24,247 nucleotides of DNA from UBA4416 sp046594225 (GTDB taxonomy: Bacteria > Bacteroidota > Bacteroidia > B-17B0 > Aurantibacillaceae), in the NCBI GenBank assembly GCA_046594225.1, contig JBKJPW010000003.1, positions 1-24,247 on the forward strand, given 5' to 3'. Shown here piece after piece: positions 15,502-24,054 of the stretch. Made by a program: the position numbers and the translations under genes. A model generated the notes under the pieces. It saw only the letters and a program-made list of their open reading frames with translations, made no database searches and was not told the DNA's origin. Position 1 is the first letter of the stretch. The number at the start of each line of letters is the position of its first letter.

Positions 15502-16185
15502 TTAACTTGAAAAAAAAGTTCGTTCAATAGTCCAATATAAACCAATGATTGCAATAACAGCAGAAACTGGTATAACAATTCTTTTTTTATACCATGGCTT
15601 ATCGGCAAACCATTTGCCAACCAATAACCACGAAAGAAGAATGATTGTTACTTGTCCTAATTCTACACCCACATTAAAAGTGATTAAGGAGGTAATGAAT
15701 TTATCTTTTGGCAATCCCAAATCGGTTAAAACGGATGCAAAACCCATCCCATGAATAAGGCCAAACATAAATACAATTATGATTCTCGATGTTTTTAATT
15801 TATCGGTAATCATATTTTCAATGGCCACAAACATGATAGATAAAGCTATAATTGGCTCGATAATATGTGCAGGTGGAGTAATGAAATTATACATAGCCAA
15901 TGCTAACGTAATGGAGTGTGCAACTGTAAACGCTGTGGCTTGCCAAATCACTACTTTTAATTTTGGATTCAATAAAAATAAACTGATTACAAATAAAATA
16001 TGATCAAGCCCCAATGGAATGATATGTGTAAATCCTAATTCAAGGTAAACATAAGCAACTTCTGTTCGTGAGAGTTTGCTTAGTGCGTCATCCATTGGAT
16101 GAGCTAATAATTCGTTAGGCATTACAACAGCTGCAAGAACTAGTAATAGCGATATGCCTATTTTGTTGTTGTTGTGTGACATCAT
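15502..16185 (-). CDS. HupE/UreJ-family membrane protein
   Basis: A 227-residue polytopic inner-membrane protein. The start is set at the ATG at 16185, two nt after the TPR stop, since the longer frame would use TTG at 16200. A signal-like first helix ends at LLAHP; about six further hydrophobic helices follow. Family motifs are GFTHIIPLGLDHILF (His54, Asp61, His62), TAFTVAHSITLAL (His90), FGLIHGMGFAS (His145) and FNVGVELGQ (Asn171, Glu175). HupE and UreJ relatives act as nickel or cobalt permeases linked to hydrogenase or urease; neither enzyme is in the window, so another metal or role is possible. It is probably co-translated with the TPR gene. Confidence 0.9.
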   Translation of the reverse strand: MMSHNNNKIGISLLLVLAAVVMPNELLAHPMDDALSKLSRTEVAYVYLELGFTHIIPLGLDHILFVISLFLLNPKLKVVIWQATAFTVAHSITLALAMYNFITPPAHIIEPIIALSIMFVAIENMITDKLKTSRIIIVFMFGLIHGMGFASVLTDLGLPKDKFITSLITFNVGVELGQVTIILLSWLLVGKWFADKPWYKKRIVIPVSAVIAIIGLYWTIERTFFSS

Positions 16186-16186
16186 A

Positions 16187-17521
16187 TTATAAAGATGCAA
16201 TATATTCTTTAGCTTCTTTTTTTAATTGAATATCAAGGTAAGGATTTGTTTTAAAAGCTTTTTTCATAAGTTCTTCGCCTTTTTGTTTTTGCCCTGATTT
16301 CATTTTTATTAAGCCTGCGTGGCATAGTAAGCTTGGGTTTTGACAATTAGTTTTCAATGCTTTATCTATCATTTGATTTGCTTTTAAAAAATCACCTTTC
16401 TTATAGTTCACCCAAGCAACTGTTTCGCATACGTCAATATTATCCGGTCTTCTTTCCAATTCAATCATGGCGTGTTCCAATGCTTTATCTGCATCAGGTA
16501 CTTTTAAATAAGCATAGGCTAATTCTTTATCTGCATAATGCCCATGAGCACTCGAACTTTCATCAGAGCCTGCTAAAGGGCTTAACATTGCAATTACTTC
16601 TTGCGATGAACGATTTGCTTTTCTTGGTTCATTATTTAATTTATATAAATCGGTTAATTCATCAGCAAAGGAGTATTCGCTAATGATTGTTTTTGCTTTT
16701 TCGTAAGCAGAGATAGCAAGTTTATAATTTCCTTTTAATTTTGCAATGTGCCCTAAGCCTGCAATTGCAAATGGATAATCAGGGCGTTCGGCTAAAGCAA
16801 TTTTGTATTGTATTTCAGCACTGTCTAAGCTACCAGTATTTTCATATAAATGTGCTAATATCATTCTAGTCCACTCTGTTTGCTCAAGTCCAGGATACCC
16901 GGCTGCTACGGCAAGTTTTGCTGCTACAATTGCTCCTTGTAAGTCACCGTGAATTTCTCTTAAATAAGAAACTCTAGCATAGGATCTGTTGTCAGGGCGA
17001 ATTGAAATCATTTTGTCGCACATCTTCACGGCATCAGTGTACTTACCAAGTTCAACATATCCATCGCATAACAGTCCGTAAATAAAAGCACTATTAGGAT
17101 TAATTGGTAAAGCTTGTTTAGCAACTTCTAATCCCTCTGTAAAATGATGTTGCGACATTAGTACAGTAGCTTTACAACATAAGGCATCAAAATTTTGTGG
17201 TTCATTTTTTATAACATCGTCCAACAATTCTAAAGCTGCTTGATCATAGTAAGCATGATCGCCAGTAACTCTAGCTTCTTGAATATACGCCTGCGAGAGA
17301 CTTAATTTAGATTTATAATCCTGAGGATTTAATTCGATAGATTTTAGTAAAGATATGATGGCTTGTTTAGTATTTAACCATTCTCCTGAAAGACTGATAC
17401 TGCCTTTACGCTCTTTAAAAGTTGGCGTTTGAGTAACTGCTTTTTTTGAAAAAAATAAAATACAGCCAAGTAATACTCCTGTTACAGCTATTAAAATAAT
17501 ATATAATTTATTTCGCATCAT
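16187..17521 (-). CDS. Membrane-anchored tetratricopeptide repeat protein
   Basis: A 444-residue protein with one N-terminal hydrophobic helix (about residues 6-24, containing LLGC, which might also be a lipobox) and then helical TPR repeats over most of the length. Clear units include about 113-143 (FDALCCKATVLMSQHHFTEGLEVAKQALPINPN), 146-176, 215-248, 250-282 and 374-404. The TPR domain most likely faces the periplasm and serves as a scaffold for partner proteins. It is the first gene after the terminator at 17553-17592, and its stop codon nearly touches the HupE start. Start ATG-ATG is at 17521 and 17518; either may be used. Confidence 0.88.
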   Translation of the reverse strand: MMRNKLYIILIAVTGVLLGCILFFSKKAVTQTPTFKERKGSISLSGEWLNTKQAIISLLKSIELNPQDYKSKLSLSQAYIQEARVTGDHAYYDQAALELLDDVIKNEPQNFDALCCKATVLMSQHHFTEGLEVAKQALPINPNSAFIYGLLCDGYVELGKYTDAVKMCDKMISIRPDNRSYARVSYLREIHGDLQGAIVAAKLAVAAGYPGLEQTEWTRMILAHLYENTGSLDSAEIQYKIALAERPDYPFAIAGLGHIAKLKGNYKLAISAYEKAKTIISEYSFADELTDLYKLNNEPRKANRSSQEVIAMLSPLAGSDESSSAHGHYADKELAYAYLKVPDADKALEHAMIELERRPDNIDVCETVAWVNYKKGDFLKANQMIDKALKTNCQNPSLLCHAGLIKMKSGQKQKGEELMKKAFKTNPYLDIQLKKEAKEYIASL

Positions 17522-17552
17522 AATTTCATCTTATTACATTTTTATCATAAAA

Positions 17553-17592
17553 AAAGGCTGGGGACACTTAATAACTTGTGTACCCAGCCTTT
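17553..17592 (-). terminator. Intrinsic terminator after the DUF4331 pair
   Basis: On the minus strand AAAGGCTGGG pairs with CCCAGCCTTT, extended inward by ACAC/GTGT after one mismatch, with a 10-nt loop and a run of seven T after the stem. It sits 14 nt after the DUF4331 stop codon. It would end or attenuate transcription before the TPR gene. Confidence 0.85.
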
Positions 17593-17605
17593 AATATAAC
17601 AATTG

Positions 17606-19702
17606 TTATTTTGTTACAACAATCTTGATTGTTTGTACTGTTTTGCCATTAGTAGATAACATAGCAAAATACATTCCATTAGAAAGATTTTCAACGTTCC
17701 AATTTAATTCATAGATGCCTGCTTCTTGCTTTTGGTTTACCAAAGTAGTAACTTTTTTTCCGTTGATATCATAAATAGTAATACCAACCGAAGCACCTTC
17801 TGTAATTCTGTATTTTACAGTAGTTTGCTGTTTAGCTGGATTAGGATAATTTTGTATCATCGCTACTGGAGCTCCTACATTCATTGAACTTGCAAAGTTT
17901 TGAATACTAGTTGCTGTTCCTGATGATGTTGGTCCACCACATTTTCCGAAACCACTCCAAGGTGCTTGCACGTATGGGAAGTTTGCTTTAAAAGTAGTAT
18001 CGTTTTTTTCAATACCTGTTGTATAACCTAATACGTTTAATAAGTTTGCCGTAACTGGATTTGGTCCACCAGCCGTGTAATCATCATACCATAAACCTAT
18101 AGCTGCTAACGCTGCGCCACTTACTGCTTGTAATTCAATACGAGTTACATCATCCTCTAAACGACGACCGTTAGGGAAACCATCCATATTCGGGATATTT
18201 TGTAAAGCTGTAGATGTATTAAAACGTGAGTCTGTTAATCCTAATACTGCTGCTGAAATTATACCTTCTGAGCTAAAGTCAGGAGAGTTACGAGGCGTAA
18301 CTGGAACAGCCATGTTTAAACGTAACATATCGCCAAACGTTGGTAAAAAGTTATTAATAAATGGTTTACCAACAGCTAATGGATTTCCACCTTTACCTGT
18401 AGCTAATTGGTATGGCGCTAAGTTTGGAACACCTGTATAAAATATTGGTAACAAATCTACTGAACGAGGATTACCTTGACGTAGTAAATAATTACCAAAA
18501 AGGTTTGTGTCTAATGCAGTTCCTGCACCGCCGTTAGTAGCTCTAATTGGCCATAAACCGTCTTGTGTATTACCAAAATCAAAAGCTTGTAAAGAGTTAC
18601 GCTGAATACGTAATGGAGTTAAGCCTGGTACTGCGCCACCAAATAAAGAGTTATCCATATAAAGTCCTAACTCTGGGTTACAGAAATAAGCCTCCATTGC
18701 TGGATCTTCATTGTATGGAGTTAATGAATTCCATTTATCTTTTGAACCAATTGGAATAACCGCTTCATTAGTTAAAGGCATACCAATACGAGATACTTGT
18801 ATCCATGAACCAGAGTAAGATTCTGTTCCATTTGTGTTTAATGTACGGATTTGTTGTCTGCTTGCTGAAGCCCACACACCAATAACAAAGTTACCATCTA
18901 AAATATTAGTTGCAGATGTTACAGGTAATCCGTTTTTCTGTAAAGAAGCAATTGGAATTTTTAAAGCAATGGAGTGAATGTTTTTACACGCAACTCCATC
19001 TTCAGGTTTATCAACACCTGTTCCACCTGCTCTTGTTTGTCCTAAGTCAAAAATTCCACCAAGGTCAACAAAGAAAGGATCATCAGAAGGCCCTGCATAA
19101 ATTACTTCACCACCACCGCCAGTTGCGTTAGCAATAGCAGATGTCATTAAAGCATCGTAATTAGCTGCTCCTAATCCTACTACTGGATCAGAAATAGAAC
19201 GAGGTCCAATGTTTGGAGGAGGAACAATTCCATTTGTAACGATAGTAGTAGTAACAGGAGTTCCTGCAACGTCAACTATTTTTTCAACCATATAAGTCGT
19301 TTTAAGATTTTGTTGCCCTAAACGGATATTGAAAAAAGTAGTTGGATCTTGATTTACTTTTGAAAATGTAAAACGATAAGTAATATCAGATCCAGTAGTT
19401 CCGTCATTTTCGATGTGAACTTCGTAACGAATATTTTCGCCAAACGATGCATAATTAGGCCCACCTTGAGGTAATTGAAGAGGAACGTAATTTGCAATAA
19501 TGGTTACAAAATTTGTATCATCCGGGCTACGGAATGCGTATAAATCTGTATTGTCCGTTAGCGGATCGCTTGCGATCAACGGAGCTTCTCTGTGGCTTGA
19601 TGCTTCCACGGTAGAGTTTTGAGAATCCCATACTCCAATGGTTACAGCCGAAGCAAGTACACCAGTAAAGGCAAGGATTTTTCCTATATTTTTTTTGTTC
19701 AT
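17606..19702 (-). CDS. DUF4331 family protein with T9SS sorting domain
   Basis: A 698-residue secreted protein. Signal sequence MNKKNIGKILAFTGVLASAV is followed by the DUF4331 hallmark SSHREAPLIASDPL...DNTDLYAF (Ser36-Pro41, Asp50-Phe57). The domain runs to about residue 600 and contains repeated elements typical of the family, such as FPNGRRLEDDVTRIEL and the ending FPYVQAPWSG. Residues about 614-698 (QNYPNPAKQQTTVKY... to KIVVTK) are a T9SS type A C-terminal domain, so the protein should reach the cell surface. The biochemical function of DUF4331 is unknown. It lies 30 nt downstream of its close paralogue (about 80 percent identical by eye) and is followed by a terminator. Confidence 0.94.
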   Translation of the reverse strand: MNKKNIGKILAFTGVLASAVTIGVWDSQNSTVEASSHREAPLIASDPLTDNTDLYAFRSPDDTNFVTIIANYVPLQLPQGGPNYASFGENIRYEVHIENDGTTGSDITYRFTFSKVNQDPTTFFNIRLGQQNLKTTYMVEKIVDVAGTPVTTTIVTNGIVPPPNIGPRSISDPVVGLGAANYDALMTSAIANATGGGGEVIYAGPSDDPFFVDLGGIFDLGQTRAGGTGVDKPEDGVACKNIHSIALKIPIASLQKNGLPVTSATNILDGNFVIGVWASASRQQIRTLNTNGTESYSGSWIQVSRIGMPLTNEAVIPIGSKDKWNSLTPYNEDPAMEAYFCNPELGLYMDNSLFGGAVPGLTPLRIQRNSLQAFDFGNTQDGLWPIRATNGGAGTALDTNLFGNYLLRQGNPRSVDLLPIFYTGVPNLAPYQLATGKGGNPLAVGKPFINNFLPTFGDMLRLNMAVPVTPRNSPDFSSEGIISAAVLGLTDSRFNTSTALQNIPNMDGFPNGRRLEDDVTRIELQAVSGAALAAIGLWYDDYTAGGPNPVTANLLNVLGYTTGIEKNDTTFKANFPYVQAPWSGFGKCGGPTSSGTATSIQNFASSMNVGAPVAMIQNYPNPAKQQTTVKYRITEGASVGITIYDINGKKVTTLVNQKQEAGIYELNWNVENLSNGMYFAMLSTNGKTVQTIKIVVTK

Positions 19703-19732
19703 GATAGTATATATTAAATATTAATAATTTAT

Positions 19733-21496
19733 TTATTGACCACTATGGTTAGCATAACCACTCCAAGGTGCTTGCACATATGGGAAAGCAGCTTTAAATG
19801 TTGTGTCGTTTTTTTCAACACCTGTTGTATAACCTAATACGTTTAATAAGTTTGGCGTTACAGGGTTTGGACCACCCGCTGTGTAATCGTCATACCATAA
19901 ACCTACGGCAGCTAATACAGCTCCACCAACAGCTTGTAATTCAATACGAGTAACATCATCCTCAAGACGACGACCGTTAGGAAAACCATCCATGTTAGGA
20001 ATGTTTTGTAAAGCAGCTGAAGTATTAAAACGAGAATCAGTTAAACCTAATACTGCTGCATAAATTAATCCTTCTGAACTAAAGTCTGGAGAGTTACGAG
20101 GAGTAACTGGAACAGCCATATTTAAACGTAACATATCACCAAAAATTGGCAAGAAATTATTAATAAATGGTTTACCAGCAGCTAACGGATTACCACCTTT
20201 ACCTGTAGCTAATTGATAAGGTATAAGGTTTGGAACTCCAGTATGGAATATTGGTAATATATCTACCGAACGAGGCTTACCTGGTCTTAATAAATATCCA
20301 CCAAAATTTGCATTAGATAATGCTGTTCCATTAAGAGCCACATTTCCAGCTAATCCAGATAAACCTGCTTGTCCATTTCCAAAATCAAATGATTGTAAAG
20401 AGTTACGTTGAATTCTTAATGGTGCTAAACCTGGAACTGCTCCACCATATAGAGAGTTATCCATGTAAAGTCCTAATTCAGGATTACAGAAATAATCTTC
20501 CATTGCTGGATCTTCATTATAAGGTGTTAATGAGTTCCATTTATCTTTCATTCCAACTGGAATAACAGCTTCGTTTGTTAACGGCATACCTATACGTGAT
20601 ACTTGAACCCATGTTCCACCATCAGTAGGATTACCTCCCGAAGTGCTTAAGGTACGGGTAGCTGGTCTGCTAGCAGATGCCCATACACCGATAATAAAAT
20701 TAGCATCTAAAATGTTTGCTGCTGATGTTACAGGCAAACCGTTTTTTTGTAAAGTTGTAATCGGAATTTTTAAAGCAATAGAGTGTACATTTTTGTGAAA
20801 CAATCCATCACGAGGTCCGTTAGTAGATCTAGTTTGCCCTAAATCAAAAATACCACCTAAATCTGTGAAGAAAGCATCATCAGATGGACCTGCATAAATT
20901 ACCTCATTTCCAGTGCCTAAAGCATTTATAACAGCAGGCGTTATTAAGGCGTCATAATTTGCTGCACCTAATCCTACAACTGCATTTGAAATAGAACGTG
21001 GTCCAATGTTTGGAGGCGGCACAATTCCATTTGTAACAATAGTAGTAGTAACAGGAGTTCCTGCTACATCAACTATTTTTTCAACCATATAAGTCGTTTT
21101 CAAGTTTTCTTGTCCTAAACGGATGTTGAAAAAAGTAGTTGGGTCTTCATTAACTTTTGAGAATGTAAAGCGATATGTAATATCATCACCGGTAGTCCCA
21201 TCATTTTCTATATGAATTTCGTAACGAATATTTTCACCAAACGATGCGTAATTCGGTCCGCCTTGAGGTAACTGAAGAGGCACATAGTTAGCAATTATGG
21301 TCACAAAATTCGTGTCATCCGGACTACGGAATGCATATAGGTCTGTATTATCAGCCAAAGGATCGTTGGCAATCAACGGCGCTTCCCTGTGACTCGAAGC
21401 CTCCACAAAGGACTTGTGAGAATCCCATACCCCAAAGGATACTGCCGTAGCAAGCACCCCCGTTAAGGCCAAGATTTTTTTAGTAGTTTTTCTCAT
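19733..21496 (-). CDS. DUF4331 family protein without T9SS sorting domain
   Basis: A 587-residue paralogue of the gene at 17606. Signal peptide MRKTTKKILALTGVLATAVS and the SSHREAPLIANDPLADNTDLYAF segment are nearly the same, and similarity continues to FPYVQAPWSG. Then only YANHSGQ follows and the frame ends, so the whole T9SS sorting domain is missing. The protein would be expected to stay in the periplasm after Sec export, unless a partner carries it. It differs from its paralogue mainly in a few loops (for example, LSTSGGNPTDGGTW and NGQAGLSGLAGNVALNG). It is the first gene of the locus, with 193 nt of upstream sequence free of genes. Confidence 0.93.
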   Translation of the reverse strand: MRKTTKKILALTGVLATAVSFGVWDSHKSFVEASSHREAPLIANDPLADNTDLYAFRSPDDTNFVTIIANYVPLQLPQGGPNYASFGENIRYEIHIENDGTTGDDITYRFTFSKVNEDPTTFFNIRLGQENLKTTYMVEKIVDVAGTPVTTTIVTNGIVPPPNIGPRSISNAVVGLGAANYDALITPAVINALGTGNEVIYAGPSDDAFFTDLGGIFDLGQTRSTNGPRDGLFHKNVHSIALKIPITTLQKNGLPVTSAANILDANFIIGVWASASRPATRTLSTSGGNPTDGGTWVQVSRIGMPLTNEAVIPVGMKDKWNSLTPYNEDPAMEDYFCNPELGLYMDNSLYGGAVPGLAPLRIQRNSLQSFDFGNGQAGLSGLAGNVALNGTALSNANFGGYLLRPGKPRSVDILPIFHTGVPNLIPYQLATGKGGNPLAAGKPFINNFLPIFGDMLRLNMAVPVTPRNSPDFSSEGLIYAAVLGLTDSRFNTSAALQNIPNMDGFPNGRRLEDDVTRIELQAVGGAVLAAVGLWYDDYTAGGPNPVTPNLLNVLGYTTGVEKNDTTFKAAFPYVQAPWSGYANHSGQ

Positions 21497-21689
21497 TGTT
21501 TCTAATTTATTGGATTAATATGTATCTTCAGCCTGCTGTTGCCCAATTACTATAACATACGATAACCCGAAAGGTTGAGATGTTTTAATTTAGAAAAATA
21601 TTCAACTTTACTTGCCTGGTTTATAGCAACTTAGAAAAATTAGTAGAAATAAATGATAATTTCGTCCTTTTGAAAAGAGTTTTAGGCGA

Positions 21690-22598
21690 TTAAAAAGGTG
21701 TAAATGCTACTTTGCCAATAATGTGATCTTCGGGAAGTAATCCCCAAAAACGTGAATCAATTGAATTGTATCGATTATCTCCCAAAACAAAATAGTAGTC
21801 CATTTTAAATGTATAAGTTGTTACTGGTTTTCCATTTAAAAATGTAGAATCATTTTTGAAAGTAAGTTTATTGCATTCGTGTTTTTCGATAGCATACTGG
21901 TATAACAAAATTGATGCTTCATTAAGCTTTATTGTTTGACCTTTTTTTGGAATATATAAAGGGCCAAAATTATCTGGGTTCCATTTTATATTTGGTGTGT
22001 GAGGAAAATAACTTGGTGAGTAATTAGTAATGGGTATTGTTTTTTGTTGACTTATTGTAGCAGGCTTTTTTTCATGTATTGAATCAATCTGAGATAGCGA
22101 CAAAAAATAATCACTAATTGGAATATTATCATTTGCTTTTATCGTGTACCATTTTAACTGGGTATTTATTTCGGGTAATAATAAATGATTTATATAGACA
22201 TCTCCCTCTACAATTGAAATGGTGTCGCCAGGCATTGCTAGGCAGCGCTTTACGTATTCTTTTTTTTCATCTGTTGGCAATGCATCATCAGTTGGGAGAT
22301 TAAAAACTAAAATATCATTTATTGAAATATCTTGATATCCCGGTAATCTGAAATACGGCAACGTAATCCAATCTAAAAAATATTTTTGTCCACCGACATG
22401 AATAGAAAGAGGGGTTATTGGAAAGCGTGCACCATAGGCTAATTTATTAACAAAAATATAATCTCCATCTTTCAAAGTATTGTTCATTGAATCGCTTGGT
22501 ACTTTTACTACCTGGAATACAAAAATTCTTATCAGAAGCCAAAGGCATGCCGACAAAAAAATAATTTTAAAAAATTTATTGATGTAACTTAATCGCAT
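21690..22598 (-). CDS. lepB: Signal peptidase I
   Basis: A 302-residue type I signal peptidase, which cuts Sec and Tat signal peptides at the outer face of the inner membrane. I place the start at the ATG at 22598 (MRLSYINKFFKIIFLSACLW); the longer frame would use TTG at 22616. One N-terminal membrane helix (about 10-31) is followed by the catalytic Ser37 in VPSDSM, the general base Lys117 in EYVKRCLAMPGD, and GDNRYNSIDSRFWG near residues 275-288. About 145 residues separate the Lys and GDNR motifs, an insertion usual for this phylum. Since most neighbouring products are secreted, the enzyme is functionally relevant to them but not specific. Confidence 0.95.
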   Translation of the reverse strand: MRLSYINKFFKIIFLSACLWLLIRIFVFQVVKVPSDSMNNTLKDGDYIFVNKLAYGARFPITPLSIHVGGQKYFLDWITLPYFRLPGYQDISINDILVFNLPTDDALPTDEKKEYVKRCLAMPGDTISIVEGDVYINHLLLPEINTQLKWYTIKANDNIPISDYFLSLSQIDSIHEKKPATISQQKTIPITNYSPSYFPHTPNIKWNPDNFGPLYIPKKGQTIKLNEASILLYQYAIEKHECNKLTFKNDSTFLNGKPVTTYTFKMDYYFVLGDNRYNSIDSRFWGLLPEDHIIGKVAFTPF

Positions 22599-22684
22599 TC
22601 CTAGTCTAGTATTCAAATAACGTATTTATTGAAAACATTAAGTTACGTTTGTTGTGAGAACGAATTCCAAAAACAGGTAACGTA

Positions 22685-23344
22685 TTAAAACTCTGCAATA
22701 ACCGTTTGTGAACCTGTTACCACGTCGCCAATTTTTATTTTTAATTTAGCATCTAGCGGTAAATATAAATCAACGCGAGAGCCAAATTTAATAAAACCCA
22801 TTTCACCGCATTGAGTAGCTTTATCTCCTTGCTTACTATACATCACAATACGGCGAGCTAAAGCTCCTGCTACTTGGCGAAATAAAATAGATTTACCATT
22901 TTCAGTATGTTTTACTACTACGCTTGTACGTTCATTTTCGGTACTTGCTTTTGGTAAAGAAGCTACTAAAAATTTGCCGGCGTGGTATTTTGCATAAGTT
23001 ACTTCGCCTGCAATGGGATAACGATTTACATGCACATTAATGGGCGACATAAAAATAGATACTTGTATGCGCTTATCTTTAAAATATTCTCCTTCTTCAG
23101 TTTCTTCAATTACTACTACTTTACCATCAGCTGGCGCAATAATAGCATTATCATTAATAGTGTGGGTACGACTTGGATGACGGAAAAATTGAATCACCAC
23201 AATTAATAAAAAACCAGATAATAGGTAAGCAAACCAATGTGCTATCGCAAATTCAGGAAAAGCGAGTTTAGCAATACTAATAATAATAGTACTAAACAAT
23301 ATGGTAATTAATAGTGTAGGGTATCCTTCTTTGTGAAATTTCAT
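22685..23344 (-). CDS. psd: Phosphatidylserine decarboxylase proenzyme
   Basis: Converts phosphatidylserine to phosphatidylethanolamine at the inner membrane. At 219 residues it belongs to the short form of the family. Two hydrophobic helices occupy about 11-30 and 33-52. PADGKVV at 71-77 and FMSPINVHVNRYP at 98-110 are family motifs, with His105 expected to matter for self-cleavage. The cleavage motif is FGSR, with Ser189 expected to become the pyruvoyl group of the small subunit, here 31 residues long. A damaged copy of exactly this small-subunit region is found at 12480-12584. The distance to lepB is 86 nt; no phosphatidylserine synthase gene is in the window. Confidence 0.95.
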   Translation of the reverse strand: MKFHKEGYPTLLITILFSTIIISIAKLAFPEFAIAHWFAYLLSGFLLIVVIQFFRHPSRTHTINDNAIIAPADGKVVVIEETEEGEYFKDKRIQVSIFMSPINVHVNRYPIAGEVTYAKYHAGKFLVASLPKASTENERTSVVVKHTENGKSILFRQVAGALARRIVMYSKQGDKATQCGEMGFIKFGSRVDLYLPLDAKLKIKIGDVVTGSQTVIAEF

Positions 23345-23441
23345 AGTCTTTTTTTCTTGAAAAGTAAAAATAACACATTTTTACTAAAAAGAATTAAAAC
23401 ATGGTAAAGGTTACTAAAAACGAACATTTGATAACCCTTAA

Positions 23442-24053
23442 TTAAGCTGCCACACGTTGTAAAATAACCTTGCAGGGCACATTAGAGGTAACAACCAAAC
23501 TATGCGCTATGTGTAAAGGAATGGAAAGGAAATCGCCAGCTTTTAATCTATGAATATCTTCGCCAATAGTAATATCGCAGGTTCCTTCCAAAATTAAAAA
23601 ACGTTCCAGTTCATTAGTATGAACTTCAACAGGAGAGTATGATTTTATCCACGATATAGCAGTACTTGCTTCGGGGGAATAACCAATTAGTTTAGCAAAC
23701 ATATTATCGCAATCTTCTGGAAATACCATATCTGCCCTACTCGTCCACTCTTCAAAATCAATTATTTTAGAATCTTTTGTCAATAAAGGTGGGAAGGTTA
23801 TTGGTTCTCCATTTTTCAATCGCTCCGAATAATCTATTACTGCTAGTAAAAAAGGTCTTATGGTTTCGCTGGGAGTTAAAGGTGTTTTAGCTGCATCAAT
23901 TTCTAAAGCATTTGTTATTTCTTCAATCTCATCACGTACTTCTCTATATTTTAAGGCCATCTCATTTACTTCAAAAGTCTCCTCTGCACTAGTCATACCA
24001 AGCACATAAAGTTCTAAAATCCCCGAGTTTATATAATCAATAGCCTTATTCAT
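23442..24053 (-). CDS. Soluble anti-sigma factor: RskA-like N-terminus with C-terminal cupin
   Basis: A 203-residue cytoplasmic protein. The N-terminus (IDYINSGILELYVLGMTSAEE, residues 5-25) matches the start of RskA/FecR-type anti-sigma domains and is followed by a helical region to about 80. Residues 139-203 form a cupin-type barrel with His145, Glu148/Glu150 and His181/His184 as possible metal ligands (EVHTNELERFLILEG, PLHIAHS). There is no transmembrane helix. The arrangement recalls ChrR, where a sigma-binding domain is joined to a cupin that senses stress, but the usual N-terminal zinc motif is not evident. It starts two nt after the sigma factor stop, supporting a sigma/anti-sigma pair. 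Confidence 0.85.
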   Translation of the reverse strand: MNKAIDYINSGILELYVLGMTSAEETFEVNEMALKYREVRDEIEEITNALEIDAAKTPLTPSETIRPFLLAVIDYSERLKNGEPITFPPLLTKDSKIIDFEEWTSRADMVFPEDCDNMFAKLIGYSPEASTAISWIKSYSPVEVHTNELERFLILEGTCDITIGEDIHRLKAGDFLSIPLHIAHSLVVTSNVPCKVILQRVAA

Positions 24054-24054
24054 G

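Noticed and set aside
21540..21560. AACCTTTCGGGTT-type inverted repeat with a nearby CGTATG on the minus strand, upstream of the first DUF4331 gene, considered as an ECF sigma promoter.
   Set aside because: Spacing between AAC and CGT is 12 or 20 nt rather than about 16, and no second copy was found in the window to support it.
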